Positions 1 to 10,510 of a DNA stretch of 64,000 nt are shown here, piece after piece (within the stretch, counting starts at the first letter, position 1; every line of letters starts with the position of its first letter). The translations under genes and the position numbers were made by a program. The DNA is taken from NCBI GenBank assembly GCA_030536515.1, contig JAUNPV010000011.1, forward strand, positions 16,883-80,882, written 5' to 3'. Below the pieces are notes generated by a model, which saw only the letters and a list, made by a program, of their open reading frames with translations, was not told where the DNA came from and ran no database searches. This stretch comes from Eubacteriales bacterium (GTDB lineage: Bacteria; Bacillota; Clostridia; Oscillospirales; Oscillospiraceae).

Positions 1-639
1 CTCCTGCTGCATCCGGCCCTGGGCGGGGTTCAGGCTCATGGCGTGGTAGTCCATGAAGGCGACCTCCTCCAGGACCACGGCGTTGTGGACGGCCTCCATG
101 GCATCTTTGCCCCAGGCGAAGGGGCCGTGGGACTGGACCAGAACGGCGGGAATCTGGGCCGGGTCAATGCCCCGGACCCTGAAGGTCTCAATGATGACGT
201 TGCCGGTCTCCCGCTCGTAGTCCACGGCAATCTCCCGGGGGGTCATCAGCCGGGTGCAGGGGATGTCTCCGTAGAAATAGTCCCCCTGGGTAGTGCCCAT
301 GGCCGGCACGTCCATGCCCGCCTGGGCAAAGGAGGTGGCCCACCGGGAGTGGGTGTGGACAATGCCCCCCAGGGCGGGGAAGGCGTTGTACAGGGCCACA
401 TGGGTGTCGGTGTCCGAGGAGGGCTTCCACTTTCCCTCCACTTTTTTCCCGGTGGCCAGACTCACCACCACCATGTCCTCGGCGGTCATATCGTCATAGC
501 TGACACCGCTGGGCTTGATGACCATGAGGCCGGATTCCCGGTCCACCTGGGACACATTGCCCCAGGTGAAGGTGACCATGCCGTATTTGGGCAGCAGCAG
601 ATTGGCTTGCAGTACCTTTTCTTTCAGTTCTTCTAACAT
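1..639 (-). CDS. araD: L-ribulose-5-phosphate 4-epimerase (3' end outside window)
   Basis: Class II aldolase-fold enzyme that converts L-ribulose 5-phosphate to D-xylulose 5-phosphate, the last step of cytoplasmic arabinose breakdown. The reading frame opens at an ATG at 639 and runs off the left edge after 213 codons; the family is about 230 residues, so only a short C-terminal tail is missing. The zinc ligands known for the E. coli enzyme are present at the same numbers: Asp76, His95 and His97 (in VHTHSRW) and His171 (in QSHGPFAW). It is the last visible gene of the minus-strand arabinose operon, separated from araA by about 135 bp that hold a palindromic repeat. Identification is firm; the end is truncated only by the window. 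Confidence 0.96.
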   Translation of the reverse strand, partial: MLEELKEKVLQANLLLPKYGMVTFTWGNVSQVDRESGLMVIKPSGVSYDDMTAEDMVVVSLATGKKVEGKWKPSSDTDTHVALYNAFPALGGIVHTHSRWATSFAQAGMDVPAMGTTQGDYFYGDIPCTRLMTPREIAVDYERETGNVIIETFRVRGIDPAQIPAVLVQSHGPFAWGKDAMEAVHNAVVLEEVAFMDYHAMSLNPAQGRMQQE

Positions 640-667
640 ATCCGTTTCCTCACTGTGTCGTGTGCCT

Positions 668-752
668 TGTAGGGGAGGGTCACTGACCCTCCCGTTTTTT
701 AATTGGTGTGCCGGGCTGTCATCTGCGGGAGGGTCGGTGACCCTCCCCTACA
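668..752. repeat. Palindromic intergenic repeat, TGTAGGG-arm family (family B)
   Basis: Two 27-base arms, each itself a hairpin around GGGTCACTGACCC, are inverted relative to each other with one mismatch and end in TGTAGGGGAGGG. The same arms recur near 24.49, 24.8, 24.9, 33.52 and 58.57 kb. It lies between araA and araD, so it is probably transcribed within the operon and could act as a processing or attenuation site (inference). Confidence 0.8.
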
Positions 753-775
753 GATTGCATTCTTTCCCGGTTGGA

Positions 776-2242
776 TTACTTTAATTTCCAGGCCAAATCG
801 TTCAGGAACAGCTCCTGCTCCAGCTTTTCCGGGGTGGTGTCCCGGCCGATGTGGACGAATTCAATGTCCATCATTCTTGCCCAGTCCCGCATCTGCTCCG
901 CCGTCACGTCGTAGCTGAGCACCGTGTGGTGGGCGCCGCCGGCCATAATCCAGCACTCCACGCCGGTGGTGAGGCTGGGCTCCGCCTGCCACATGACTCT
1001 TGCCACCGGCAGGTTGGGCATGGGCATAATGGGCTTGACGCAGTGGATGTCCTGGCAGATCAGCCGCAGGCGGCCGCCCACGTCGATGAGGGAGACCACG
1101 ATGGCGTCCCCTTCCTTGCCCTCGAACACCAGCCGGGCCGGGTCCTTTTCGTTCATGCCGATGCCTAAGGGATGGGTCTCAATCCGGGGCCGTCCGGCGG
1201 CCAGGCTGGGGCAGACCTCCAGCATATGGGCGCCCAGGGAGTATTCCCGGCCCTCCACCAGATGGTAGGTGTAGTCCTCCATGAAGGCGGAGGCGCCGTT
1301 GCCGTTTTCGCCCATGGCCTTCATAATGGCGGTCATGGCGCTGACCTTCCAGTCGCCCTCGCCGCCGTAGCCGTAGCCCTGGGCCATCAGGTGCTGGGAG
1401 GCCAGGCCCGGCAGCTGCTCCATGCCGTACAGGTCCTGGAAGGTGTTGGAGAAGGCCATGCAGCCCTCGGCCTCCAGCATCTTCTTCATGGCAATTTCTT
1501 CCCTGGCCTGATAGCGGACAGCCTCAGTGTTCCCGGTGGCGATGTCATAGTCGGCGGTGTACTGGGCGACCAAGGCATCGATTTCCGCCTCGGTGACGGC
1601 GTTCATCTCTTTGACCAGGTCGCCCACGGCCCAGGTGTTCACCTGCCAGCCCAGCTTCATCTGGACCTCCACCTTGTCGCCCTCGGTGACGGCCACCTCC
1701 CGCATATTGTCGCCAAAGCGCATGACCTTCATGTCCCTGGACACGGCCACGCCAACGGCGGCCTTCATCCAGGCGGCAATCCGGGCCTGAACGTCCTCAT
1801 TTTCCCAGTAACCGGCGATGACCTTCCGGGGGGCTCTGAGCCGGGCACCGATGAAGCCGTGCTCCCGGTCGCCGTGGGCGGCCTGGTTCAGGTTCATAAA
1901 GTCCATGTCGATGTCCTCGTTGGGAATCTCCCGGTTATACTGGGTGGCAAAGTGGCACCAGGGCTTCTGGAGGCTGGCCAGGCCGTTGATCCACATTTTG
2001 CTGGGGGAGAAGGTGTGGCACCAGGTGACGATGCCGGCGCAGCTGTCGTCGTAGTTGGCCTCCCGGATAATCCGGGTAATCTGGGCATTGCTCATGGCGG
2101 TGACCTTGTAGACCAGGGGGAAGGGCAGATTTGCGCTCATCTTCCGGGCCATTTCGGCAGCCCGCTGGGCAACGGTCTCCAGAACCTCAGGGCCGTACAG
2201 GGACTGGGAGCCGACGACAAACCAAAATTCGTACTTTTTCAT
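776..2242 (-). CDS. araA: L-arabinose isomerase
   Basis: Cytoplasmic isomerase converting L-arabinose to L-ribulose, 488 residues, full length for the family. It opens with KYEFWFVVGSQSLYG, a typical AraA N-terminus, and carries the family landmarks GEGDWK, HMLEVCPS, ETHPLGIG and, near the C-terminus, GGAHHT with the late metal/substrate histidine. I chose the ATG at 2242 because a GAGG ribosome site lies 9 bases upstream. An in-frame ATG at 2257 overlaps the araB stop (TAATG) but lacks a ribosome site, so coupling through that codon is the alternative. It sits between araB and araD in one transcript. Confidence 0.97.
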   Translation of the reverse strand: MKKYEFWFVVGSQSLYGPEVLETVAQRAAEMARKMSANLPFPLVYKVTAMSNAQITRIIREANYDDSCAGIVTWCHTFSPSKMWINGLASLQKPWCHFATQYNREIPNEDIDMDFMNLNQAAHGDREHGFIGARLRAPRKVIAGYWENEDVQARIAAWMKAAVGVAVSRDMKVMRFGDNMREVAVTEGDKVEVQMKLGWQVNTWAVGDLVKEMNAVTEAEIDALVAQYTADYDIATGNTEAVRYQAREEIAMKKMLEAEGCMAFSNTFQDLYGMEQLPGLASQHLMAQGYGYGGEGDWKVSAMTAIMKAMGENGNGASAFMEDYTYHLVEGREYSLGAHMLEVCPSLAAGRPRIETHPLGIGMNEKDPARLVFEGKEGDAIVVSLIDVGGRLRLICQDIHCVKPIMPMPNLPVARVMWQAEPSLTTGVECWIMAGGAHHTVLSYDVTAEQMRDWARMMDIEFVHIGRDTTPEKLEQELFLNDLAWKLK

Positions 2243-2256
2243 AGCATTTTTCCTCA

Positions 2257-3774
2257 TTAAATGGATTCTACGGCGGTGCGCTGGGCGGCCAGGCCGTTTT
2301 TGTAGCGGGTCAGGTAGGCGTTGAATCCGGCGGCATCCTCCGGCTCCGGGGCCAGGGTCACGCTCTTGGTGGAGGCAAAGACCCGGCTGCTCAGGAACTG
2401 CTCCAGGGTCATGCCGTTTTTCTCGGCCATGTAGGCGGCCAGCAGGGCCATGCCGTAGGGGCCGCCCTCTCCGGCGGTCTCCATGACGGTGACCGGGGCG
2501 TTGCAGGCGGCGGCCATGTACTTCTGGCCCACCACCGGGGTCTTGAACAGGCCGCCGTGGCCGGTGAGACTGTCAATGGCCACGCCCTCGTCGGCCAGGA
2601 TGTCCATGCCGATTTTCAGGGTGGACATGGTGGCGTAGAGCTGGGACCGGAGGAAATTGGCCAGGGTGAAGGCGCTGTCCGGGCGGCGGACCACCATGGG
2701 GCGGCCCTCGTCCAGGTGGGTGACACCCTCGCCTGCCAGATAATTGTAGGTCAGCACGCCGCCGCAGTCCGGCTCGCCCAGCAGGGAGTACTGGTACAGC
2801 CGGGTGTAGAGCTCGTTGGTGGTGGGCTGGGCCCCAAAGAGGTTGGCAACCTCCTTCAAAACACCCACCCAGGCGTTCATGTCATTGGTGCAGTTGTTGC
2901 AGTGGACCATGGCCACGGCCTTGCCGGTGGGGGTGGTCACCAGGTCGATTTCGGGATAGACCCTTTTCAGCGGCCGCTCCAGCACCACCATGGAGAAAAT
3001 GGAGGTACCGGCGGACACGTTGCCGGTCCGGGGGGCCACGGCGTTGGTGGCCGTCATGCCGGTGCCTGCATCGCCCTCGGCGGGGGCAAAGGGGATGCCG
3101 GGGGCCAGCAGGTTATCCAGCAGGGCTGCGCCCCGGTCGCTGAGCACACCGGCAAACTCACCGGCCACCAGCACCTGGGGCAGCAGCTCCCGGATGCTCC
3201 AGCGCTGGTCCGCTGTGAGGGCCTCGAATTTGCGGAGCATTTCCTCGTCATAGTCGTTGGTTTCCGAGTCGATGGGGAACATACCGCTGGCCTCGCCCAC
3301 GCCGATGGCGTTGACCCCGGTGAGCATGAAGTGGACGTAGCCTGCCAGGGTGGTGATGTGGGCGATGCGGGGCACATGGTCCTCCCCGTTCAGCACCGCC
3401 TGGTACAGGTGGGCAATGGACCAGCGCTGGGGGATGTTGAAGCCGAATTCGGCGGTCAGGCGCTGGGCGGCCTGGGCGGTGATGGTGTTCTGCCAGGTCC
3501 GGAAGGGAGTCAGCAGGTTCCAGTTTTCGTCAAAGGCCAGGTAGCCGTGCATCATGGCGGACACGCCCATGGCGGCCACGGTCTCCCGGTTCTGGAGGCC
3601 CGACAGGGCGGCCTTCAGGCCGGTCCAGACCTCGTCCAGAGAATAGGTCCAGATGCCGTTTTCGTAGGTGCTCTTCCAGGTATAGTCCCCGGAGGAGGCG
3701 GGGGCCAGCTGCTCGTCCACCGCCACCGCCTTGATGCGGGTGGAGCCCAGCTCGATGCCAAGATAGGTTTTCAT
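2257..3774 (-). CDS. araB: FGGY-family carbohydrate kinase, probable L-ribulokinase
   Basis: Sugar kinase of 505 residues expected to phosphorylate L-ribulose with ATP. The N-terminal nucleotide-binding segment [12 protein letters not shown] and the C-terminal [12 protein letters not shown] region are FGGY-type. The protein is a little shorter than classical AraB (about 560 residues) and resembles the xylulokinase-like branch that substitutes for AraB in many clostridia. Substrate is inferred from position: its stop codon overlaps the upstream in-frame ATG of araA, and it follows the arabinose ABC permeases after 13 bases. Confidence 0.9.
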   Translation of the reverse strand: MKTYLGIELGSTRIKAVAVDEQLAPASSGDYTWKSTYENGIWTYSLDEVWTGLKAALSGLQNRETVAAMGVSAMMHGYLAFDENWNLLTPFRTWQNTITAQAAQRLTAEFGFNIPQRWSIAHLYQAVLNGEDHVPRIAHITTLAGYVHFMLTGVNAIGVGEASGMFPIDSETNDYDEEMLRKFEALTADQRWSIRELLPQVLVAGEFAGVLSDRGAALLDNLLAPGIPFAPAEGDAGTGMTATNAVAPRTGNVSAGTSIFSMVVLERPLKRVYPEIDLVTTPTGKAVAMVHCNNCTNDMNAWVGVLKEVANLFGAQPTTNELYTRLYQYSLLGEPDCGGVLTYNYLAGEGVTHLDEGRPMVVRRPDSAFTLANFLRSQLYATMSTLKIGMDILADEGVAIDSLTGHGGLFKTPVVGQKYMAAACNAPVTVMETAGEGGPYGMALLAAYMAEKNGMTLEQFLSSRVFASTKSVTLAPEPEDAAGFNAYLTRYKNGLAAQRTAVESI

Positions 3775-3787
3775 AGGCTCTCTCCTT

Positions 3788-4831
3788 TTATTTGCTCTTG
3801 CCCTTGCGGCGCAGGACCAGGCTCTGAATCACCAGGAACAGGCAGATCATGGCCGCCACGGTGATGTTGGTCCACCAGGCCTCATCCAGGCCCAGGGAGG
3901 CCACGATATTCTTGATGGTGCTCAGAGACAGCACGCCGAAGAAGGTGCCAACGATATTGCCGACACCGCCGGTGAGCATGGTGCCGCCGATGATGGAGGA
4001 GGCAATGGCGTTCATTTCAGCGCCTGCGGCGTGGGAGGGCGAGCCGGAGCCCACGTGGAGGAAGTAGACAAAGCCGCCGATACCGGCCAGCACGCTGCAC
4101 AGCACATGGGCCAGGAACCGGGTCCGGCGCACGTTGATGCCCAGCATATTGGCGCTCTGGGCGTTGCCGCCCACGGCGTAGAAATTCCGGCCCAGCTTGG
4201 TCCAGCGCAGGAGGATAAACAGGACAATCACCGTGACGATGGCCACAATCACGCCGATTTCCACATAGGCGGGGACGTATTTGCCCAGCTTGTTGATGGA
4301 GCCAAGGCCGGGAACGTAGATGCGGGTGGCCTTCAGAGCCTGGAAGCCCTCGTGCTCTACGTTGAACTGGGTGGCGTTGACGATGGTGGTCATGCCCTTG
4401 GCGAAGAACATACCCGCCAGGGTGACGATGAAGGGCTGAATCTCCAGGTAGGCCACCAGGAAGCCCTGGACCAGGCCGAACAGCAGTCCGATGCCCAGAG
4501 CCATGACCACAGCGGTGGCCACGCTGCCGCCGCTGTAGTCCAGATGAACGGCGCAGCTCATGCACACCAGGGCCGTCAGGGTGCCAACGGAGATATCGAT
4601 GCCGCCGGTAATCATCACCAGGCTCATGCCGCAGGCCAGGATGATGAGGCTGGCGTTTTCGTTGAGGATGTTGAAGAAGGTCTGGGGCTTCAGGAAGCCT
4701 GCACCCAGAAACACCACCGCCGCCGCATACATAGCGAAAAACACGCACACGGTGATGATGAGCAGCAGGTTGGTATCGGACATACTGCCCCGGGGCTTCA
4801 GACGCTTGGTTTGGGCATTCAGCTCAGGCAT
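3788..4831 (-). CDS. Sugar ABC transporter permease (second of pair)
   Basis: Integral membrane subunit (347 residues, about nine to ten hydrophobic segments) of the ribose/xylose/galactose class of sugar importers (BPD_transp_2 fold). The segment [17 protein letters not shown] and the later [14 protein letters not shown] match the conserved loop regions of RbsC/YjfF-type permeases. The gene begins two bases after the preceding permease ends, so the two are translationally linked and probably form a heterodimer. The N-terminal stretch before the first membrane segment (about 20 residues) is basic. Operon context gives arabinose or arabinofuranose as the likely cargo. Confidence 0.92.
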   Translation of the reverse strand: MPELNAQTKRLKPRGSMSDTNLLLIITVCVFFAMYAAAVVFLGAGFLKPQTFFNILNENASLIILACGMSLVMITGGIDISVGTLTALVCMSCAVHLDYSGGSVATAVVMALGIGLLFGLVQGFLVAYLEIQPFIVTLAGMFFAKGMTTIVNATQFNVEHEGFQALKATRIYVPGLGSINKLGKYVPAYVEIGVIVAIVTVIVLFILLRWTKLGRNFYAVGGNAQSANMLGINVRRTRFLAHVLCSVLAGIGGFVYFLHVGSGSPSHAAGAEMNAIASSIIGGTMLTGGVGNIVGTFFGVLSLSTIKNIVASLGLDEAWWTNITVAAMICLFLVIQSLVLRRKGKSK

Positions 4832-4832
4832 A

Positions 4833-5935
4833 TCAGGCCGCCTCCTTCTTAATCTTGGGATTGTGGGTCAGTTCCTTCCAGGCGGCCGCCATTTTCTCGC
4901 GGAACACCGGGGCGCTGAGCACCACCAGGATGATGACCACCACCGCCTTGTAGGCAGGCAGGGCGCTGGACACCACGTTGAATTTATACAGGGTGGTGGT
5001 GAGGAACTGGATGACATAGGCGCCCAGGATGGAGGCGGTCATGTTGAACTTGCCGCCGCTGAGGGCGTTGCCGCCCAGGGCCACCGCCAGAATGGCGTCC
5101 ATTTCGATGTCCTTGGCCACCACGGAGTAGTTGATGCTGGAAAAGCGGCTGACCTTGATGAAGCCGGCCACGGCCACGCACAGGCCCAGAATCACATAGG
5201 TCACCAGCTTCACCACGGCGGGGTCCATGCCGTTGAGCCGGGAGGCGTGGGGGTTGATGCCCACGGCCTGGGTATACAGGCCCAGGGTGGTGAATTTCAG
5301 GGCCAGGGCAATGAGAATCATGCAGGCCACCGCAATGAACACCGGGGTGGGAATGGGGATGCCGGGGATGAAGTTGCCGAAGTAGCCGAAGACGGCATCG
5401 CTGATGATGGGCAGCTCGTTGTTGTTAATCCAGGCGGCGATGGAGCGGCCTGCGGTGAACATAATGAGGGTTGCCACCATGGGCTGAATCTTGAAGTAGG
5501 CAACCAATGTGCCGTTGAAGGCACCAAAGAGCATGGACACCACGCAGCACACCAGGAAGGCCACCCAGATGGGGGCCTGGAGCATCTCAGGCCGGGACTC
5601 GGTGCCGCACAGCACCCGCAGCACCACGCTGCCTGCAATGGCGATGGTTGCGCCCACGGAGATATCCTGTCCGCCGGAGGCAGCGGTGACCAGGGTCATG
5701 CCGATGGCGAGGATTGCCAGCTCCGAGGCGTTGTCCAGAATGGTGATGAGATAGCCGGACAGCACCGGGTCGCCGGCGGCGCTGTAGCCCAATTCGATTG
5801 CGAAGAAGGAGGGGTCTGCGATCAGGTTGAAAACCACCAAAATCAGCAGTGCCGCCAGGGGAATGAAAATCTGCTTGCGGACCAGGGCCTTCAGGGCCGA
5901 TCCGGTTTTCTGATGCAGGGGCGTTTTGGTCTGGG

Positions 5936-5939
<4 letters not shown>
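4833..5939 (-). CDS. Sugar ABC transporter permease (first of pair)
   Basis: Membrane subunit of 368 residues related to YtfT/RbsC permeases. Conserved landmarks are GMTLVTASGGQDISVGA and VGINPHASRLNGMDP, the latter being the cytoplasmic coupling loop that contacts the ATPase. The start overlaps the end of the ATPase gene by four bases (ATGA), typical of coupled translation. Together with the following permease, the two-domain ATPase and the lipoprotein encoded upstream it makes a complete importer whose layout (binding protein, ATPase, two different permeases) matches the YtfQRT-YjfF furanose-sugar system. Confidence 0.92.
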
Positions 5940-7468
<1,529 letters not shown>

Positions 7469-7481
7469 TCGTATTTTGCTG

Positions 7482-7532
7482 CAAGAAAAAAGGCAGGCGG
7501 TGCGGATATGCGGATATATCCGTACCGCCTGC
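7482..7532 (-). terminator. Partial terminator between binding protein and ABC ATPase genes
   Basis: On the minus strand GCAGGCGGT (7524-7532) pairs with ACCGCCTGC (7493-7501), with a second inner stem CGGATAT/ATATCCG, and is followed by a run of Ts. It lies 14 bases past the binding-protein stop. Some read-through must occur, since no other promoter is obvious for the six downstream genes. Confidence 0.85.
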
Positions 7533-7545
7533 TGGTTAGATTAAA

Positions 7546-8583
7546 TTAGATGCCGTAGTTATCCACGTCTTCCTGGGTGATAGTGGAAGCGTCGAAGCCC
7601 TTCTCGTCCATAACGACGACCTTCTCAGCAGGCGCATTGCCGGCCTCCAGGCCCATGATGATGTCGTGGATGTAGGAAGCCTGGAAGGGGTTGCACTGGC
7701 CGTCGTAGTTCCAGTTGCCAGCCAGCAGCTCCTCCAGAGCCCACTTGTTGCAGTCAAAGCCCATGACGATCACATCGCCGTCCACACCGTGGGAGATGTT
7801 GGCCTTGTCCAGAGCAGCCACAGCGCCCTTGGCCATGTCGTCGTTCTCTGCGTAGATGACGTTGAACTCCTTGCCGGAGTCGATGACGGCCTGGACAATC
7901 TGCTGAGCGGTCTCAGCGTTCCACTCGGCGGTCTGCTGGGTGACCATGTTCCAGTTGTCGTTGGCGGCGACCATCTCGTCCAGAGCGCCGGTACGGCCGA
8001 TCTGAGCAGCGGAGCCCATCACACCCTGGATGTGGATGACGTTGTAGACGTCCTTGTTCTGGGAAGCCAGCCAGTCAACGGCGGTCTGGCCTTCCTTGGC
8101 CATGTCGGAAACGATGGAGGCAACGTACAGGCTCTCGTCAGCGTCGATGGTACGGTCGAACAGGATGACCTGGATGCCGGCATCCTGAGCGTCGCGCAGA
8201 ACGGAATCCCAGCCGGAGGTGCCGGCGGCGGACAGCAGCAGGTAGTCAACCTCGTCCTGGATGAACTTCTGGGCGGCGGCAATCTGCTCGTCGTTCTTCA
8301 GGCTGTAAGCGAAGGAGGCCTCGTAGCCGTTCTCGGCGGTGAAGGTGTTCTTCATGTCTCTGTCGTTGGCGGTACGGTAGCCGGACTCGTTGGGGTCGTT
8401 GTTGATGATGCCGACCTTGATGAGCTCAGCGGGAGCCTCGGGGGCCTCGGTAGCAGCGGGGGCTTCGGTGGCGGGGGCGTCGGCCTTGGGGGCCTCGGTG
8501 GCGGGGGCGGCAGCGGGAGCGCCGCAGGCGGCCAGGCTCATAACCAGCATCAGGGCCAGGAGCATCGCAATCAGTTTCTTCAT
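7546..8583 (-). CDS. Sugar-binding lipoprotein of arabinose-type ABC importer
   Basis: Extracellular solute-binding lipoprotein, 345 residues. A lysine-led signal peptide ends in the lipobox LAAC with Cys20 as the lipid anchor; a low-complexity Ala/Pro/Glu linker (residues 23-47) is followed by a periplasmic-binding-protein type 1 fold. Residues such as GWDSVL, DRT and IHIQGVMGSAAQIGRTGAL match YtfQ-like furanose-binding proteins. The start is the ATG at 8583, preceded by GTGAGG; the reading frame is open further upstream but without a start signal. It is promoter-proximal in the operon and cut off from the ATPase gene by a hairpin, which should raise its amount. A paralogue is encoded at 10796-11773. 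Confidence 0.94.
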   Translation of the reverse strand: MKKLIAMLLALMLVMSLAACGAPAAAPATEAPKADAPATEAPAATEAPEAPAELIKVGIINNDPNESGYRTANDRDMKNTFTAENGYEASFAYSLKNDEQIAAAQKFIQDEVDYLLLSAAGTSGWDSVLRDAQDAGIQVILFDRTIDADESLYVASIVSDMAKEGQTAVDWLASQNKDVYNVIHIQGVMGSAAQIGRTGALDEMVAANDNWNMVTQQTAEWNAETAQQIVQAVIDSGKEFNVIYAENDDMAKGAVAALDKANISHGVDGDVIVMGFDCNKWALEELLAGNWNYDGQCNPFQASYIHDIIMGLEAGNAPAEKVVVMDEKGFDASTITQEDVDNYGI

Positions 8584-8629
8584 TGTTTTTTCCTCACTTT
8601 CAAATTTTCCCGGGGGACTGCGTCCCTGC

Positions 8630-8713
8630 GGGGTTTGTACCTGTATTATGGAGCGAAACGGCGGGAAAGTCAACGGCGGACGGACGGTTTCGCTTGAATA
8701 TACAATACAAATT
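8630..8713 (-). promoter_or_regulatory. Arabinose operon promoter with candidate AraR half-sites
   Basis: Minus-strand -35 TTGACT (8668-8673) and -10 CATAAT (8645-8650) are exactly 17 bp apart and about 55 bp upstream of the lipoprotein start. ATTTGTATTGTATATT (8698-8713) lies upstream and GGTACAAAC just downstream; both resemble halves of the Bacillus AraR box (ATTTGTACGTACAAAT). Operator assignment is a guess; the promoter itself is clear. Confidence 0.6.
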
Positions 8714-9012
8714 TTAGCCGCTTTTTCGTGATGCGTACCAATTTTCAGTTTCCCCCTTCCGGTTGTTTGATATTTTACGATTTTTACGAAAATTTGTTGA
8801 ATATTTTACAATTCAGTCCCCCTTTGGTCCGGCTGCGGCCTTGTGAAAACGCAGAGCCGGACCAATCTTCTTTGAAATTTTTCCTGGAAAGTGGGAAAAT
8901 TTCCGAAAAAACTTTTGGCTTCCCGGGGTATATTTTCACTTTTTCCGTACACAATTCGAAACACCTTAAGTATCTCAACCAAATTTTACTCCACATTAGC
9001 CCCGCTTTCTGC

Positions 9013-9018
9013 TATAAT
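9013..9018 (+). promoter_or_regulatory. -10 element of the araR-like gene
   Basis: TATAAT 30 bases upstream of the regulator start codon; no good -35 is present at 17 bp, suggesting a weak or assisted promoter. AGGAGGCGGCGAGT then precedes the ATG. Confidence 0.55.
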
Positions 9019-9047
9019 ATACAAAACAAGCGAAGGAGGCGGCGAGT

Positions 9048-10115
9048 ATGGCGCTTAAATACCGGGTTCTGGCCCAGCTGCTGCGGGAGGGGATTGCCAC
9101 CCACGAAAACGAACGGGGCTACCGGCTGCCCACCGAGCGGGAGCTCAGCGAGCGGTATCACATGAGCCGCCAGACCGTCCGCCACGCTCTGGAGCTGCTG
9201 GCCCAGGAGGGTCTCATCCAGAAGCGCCAGGGCAGCGGGGCCTACATCACCGGCCGCCAGTCTCCGGCCGCCATGGAAATCGCCGTGATTACCACCTTTG
9301 TGGACGAGTACATCTTCCCCAGCCTGCTGCACGACATGGAATCGGTGCTCCAGCACCACGGCTACCGGCTCCGGGTCCACGTGACCCTGAACCAGGTGTC
9401 GGCGGAGCGGGAGATTCTCCGGTCCCTTCTGGAGCGGCCGGTGGGAGGCATTCTGGTGGAGGGCTCCAAAACCGCCCTGCCCACCCCCAACGCCGATTTG
9501 TACCAGAAGCTCCACCGGATGCACATTCCCATCGTCTTTTTCCAGGGCAGCTACGGGAGCCTCTCCCACATCCCCGCCGTCACCGACGACAACTACGCCG
9601 GCGGCTGCCGCCTGGCCCAGTACCTCATGGAAAAGGGCCACCGGGCCATCGGCGGCATTTTCAAAAGCGACGACGCCCAGGGCCCGGAGCGCTACAGCGG
9701 CGCTGTGTGCGCCCTCCGGGATGCGGGGCTTCCTCTGCCGGACCACCGAATCTGCTGGTACGACACCGACCAGCGCAGGCAGATTGTGGACGAAAAAAAC
9801 ACCGCCCTGCTGGCCGGGTTCCTGTCCCAGCGGCTGGCCGGTGTCACGGGCATCATCTGCTACAACGACGAAATTGCCTTCCACCTGATTCAGGTGCTGC
9901 TGGCCCAGGGCCTCCGGGTGCCCCGGGACGTGGCGGTGGTCAGCTTTGACAACAGCTACTACAGCCAAATCAGCCCCGTGTCCATCACCTCCCTGGGCCA
10001 CCAGGGCTGCCGCATGGGCGCCGAGGCCGCCCGGGCCCTGCTGCTCCAGCTCCAGGGCCGCCCCAGCCGCTCAGCGGTCCTCCCCTGGGAGCTGATGGTC
10101 CGGGACAGCGGCTGA
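9048..10115 (+). CDS. araR: GntR/LacI-type transcriptional regulator, probable arabinose repressor
   Basis: DNA-binding regulator of 355 residues built like Bacillus AraR: an N-terminal winged-helix GntR domain (residues about 5-70, with YRLPTERELSERYHMSRQTVRHAL) fused to a LacI/periplasmic-binding effector domain (about 80-350, with GYRLRVHVTL, GGCRLAQYLMEKGHRAIGGI and GIICYNDEIAF). AraR proteins repress arabinose uptake and catabolic genes until L-arabinose binds the C-terminal domain. Its divergent position next to the full arabinose operon is the main reason for the name. The ATG at 9048 follows an AGGAGG ribosome site. The sensed sugar is inferred. Confidence 0.88.
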   Translation: MALKYRVLAQLLREGIATHENERGYRLPTERELSERYHMSRQTVRHALELLAQEGLIQKRQGSGAYITGRQSPAAMEIAVITTFVDEYIFPSLLHDMESVLQHHGYRLRVHVTLNQVSAEREILRSLLERPVGGILVEGSKTALPTPNADLYQKLHRMHIPIVFFQGSYGSLSHIPAVTDDNYAGGCRLAQYLMEKGHRAIGGIFKSDDAQGPERYSGAVCALRDAGLPLPDHRICWYDTDQRRQIVDEKNTALLAGFLSQRLAGVTGIICYNDEIAFHLIQVLLAQGLRVPRDVAVVSFDNSYYSQISPVSITSLGHQGCRMGAEAARALLLQLQGRPSRSAVLPWELMVRDSG

Positions 10116-10130
10116 TTCCCCGCAATACGG

Positions 10131-10168
10131 AAATCCCCCTTTGACCGCTGGCCAAAGAGGGATTTTTC
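10131..10168 (+). terminator. Terminator after araR-like gene
   Basis: AAATCCC...CTTTG pairs with CAAAGAGGGATTT around GACCGCTGGC and runs into TTTTCTT. It isolates the regulator from the small toxin locus that follows. Confidence 0.8.
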
Positions 10169-10179
10169 TTCGCATTTTG

Positions 10180-10208
10180 TTGACAATTTCTGTCAGATTT
10201 GGTACGAT
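10180..10208 (+). promoter_or_regulatory. Promoter of the small toxin-like gene
   Basis: TTGACA (10180-10185), 17 bp, TACGAT (10203-10208). The -35 region is part of a short inverted repeat, TGACA-ATTTC-TGTCA. The implied leader is about 105 bases and contains the hairpin GCCCCC-ATCTTC-GGGGGC. Confidence 0.75.
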
Positions 10209-10317
10209 AACACCGGTCCCATCGGGACCCAGGGTGCTGTCTTAGATTCAGGCGGTCATGCCCCCATCTTCGGGGGCGCTTCTTTGCCCCCAGTTCGCAG
10301 GAAAGGGGGGCTGTCCC

Positions 10318-10401
10318 ATGAGTACATCCGAAGTTTTAGAGCTTTGTCTTGTAATCATCGGCATTGTCAACCTGGTTTACCAGATTACAAAAAAGAAGTA
10401 A
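10318..10401 (+). CDS. Small hydrophobic peptide, putative type I toxin
   Basis: A 27-residue open frame: Met-Ser-Thr-Ser-Glu start, a single hydrophobic segment (residues about 7-22, LELCLVIIGIVNLV) and a Lys-Lys-Lys C-terminus. This is the build of membrane-active toxins of type I toxin-antitoxin systems (TxpA/Fst/holin-like). An AGGGGGG ribosome site lies 7 bases upstream. It has its own strong promoter and a long leader, and a convergent antisense RNA promoter lies 85-113 bases past the stop. Toxicity is inferred from architecture; the peptide could also be a harmless small membrane protein. Confidence 0.65.
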   Translation: MSTSEVLELCLVIIGIVNLVYQITKKK

Positions 10402-10480
10402 CCGCCCCAGTCCCACCTGTGCGGTTACTTCCTTAACCAAGCATGGGGGCTGACCGTCTATGGGCAGCACCCTGTTTCTA
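10385..10480 (-). ncRNA. Putative antisense antitoxin RNA
   Basis: On the minus strand TTGACT (10509-10514), 17 bp, TATAAT (10486-10491) predicts a start near 10479. The RNA would end at the hairpin GAAGTAACCGC/GCGGTTACTTC (10395-10431) followed by TTTTTT, inside the 3' end of the toxin gene. It would thus be about 90-95 nt and fully complementary to the toxin mRNA tail. Its 5' part repeats, in the same sense, the leader of the toxin mRNA (CAGGGTGCTG...TAGA...CGGTCA...GCCCCCAT). Confidence 0.65.
10395..10431 (-). terminator. Intrinsic terminator of the antisense RNA
   Basis: An 11-bp perfect stem with a T6 tract only in the minus-strand direction, so it serves the antisense transcript rather than the toxin mRNA. 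Confidence 0.75.
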
Positions 10481-10510
10481 TGCTTATTATAGTCCAGCCG
10501 GAGGAAAAAG

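Larger units (their letters stand above)
8584..9047. other. Divergent intergenic region, arabinose operon / regulator
   Basis: 464 bp without a gene. The left part holds the operon promoter and the right part the regulator promoter. Positions 8715-8990 are AT-rich relative to the rest of the window, with several short TTTTAC/GTAAAA motifs but no hairpin or open frame that I could support. Confidence 0.6.

Noticed and set aside
43-2260. Long plus-strand frames across the arabinose genes
   Set aside because: They are shadows caused by high GC third positions; the minus-strand translations match AraD and AraA, and the shadow products are Gly/His-rich without family motifs.
10261-10280. Terminator hairpin GCCCCC-ATCTTC-GGGGGC as the end of an sRNA
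   Set aside because: No T tract on the plus strand long enough to release; it is better seen as part of the toxin mRNA leader.
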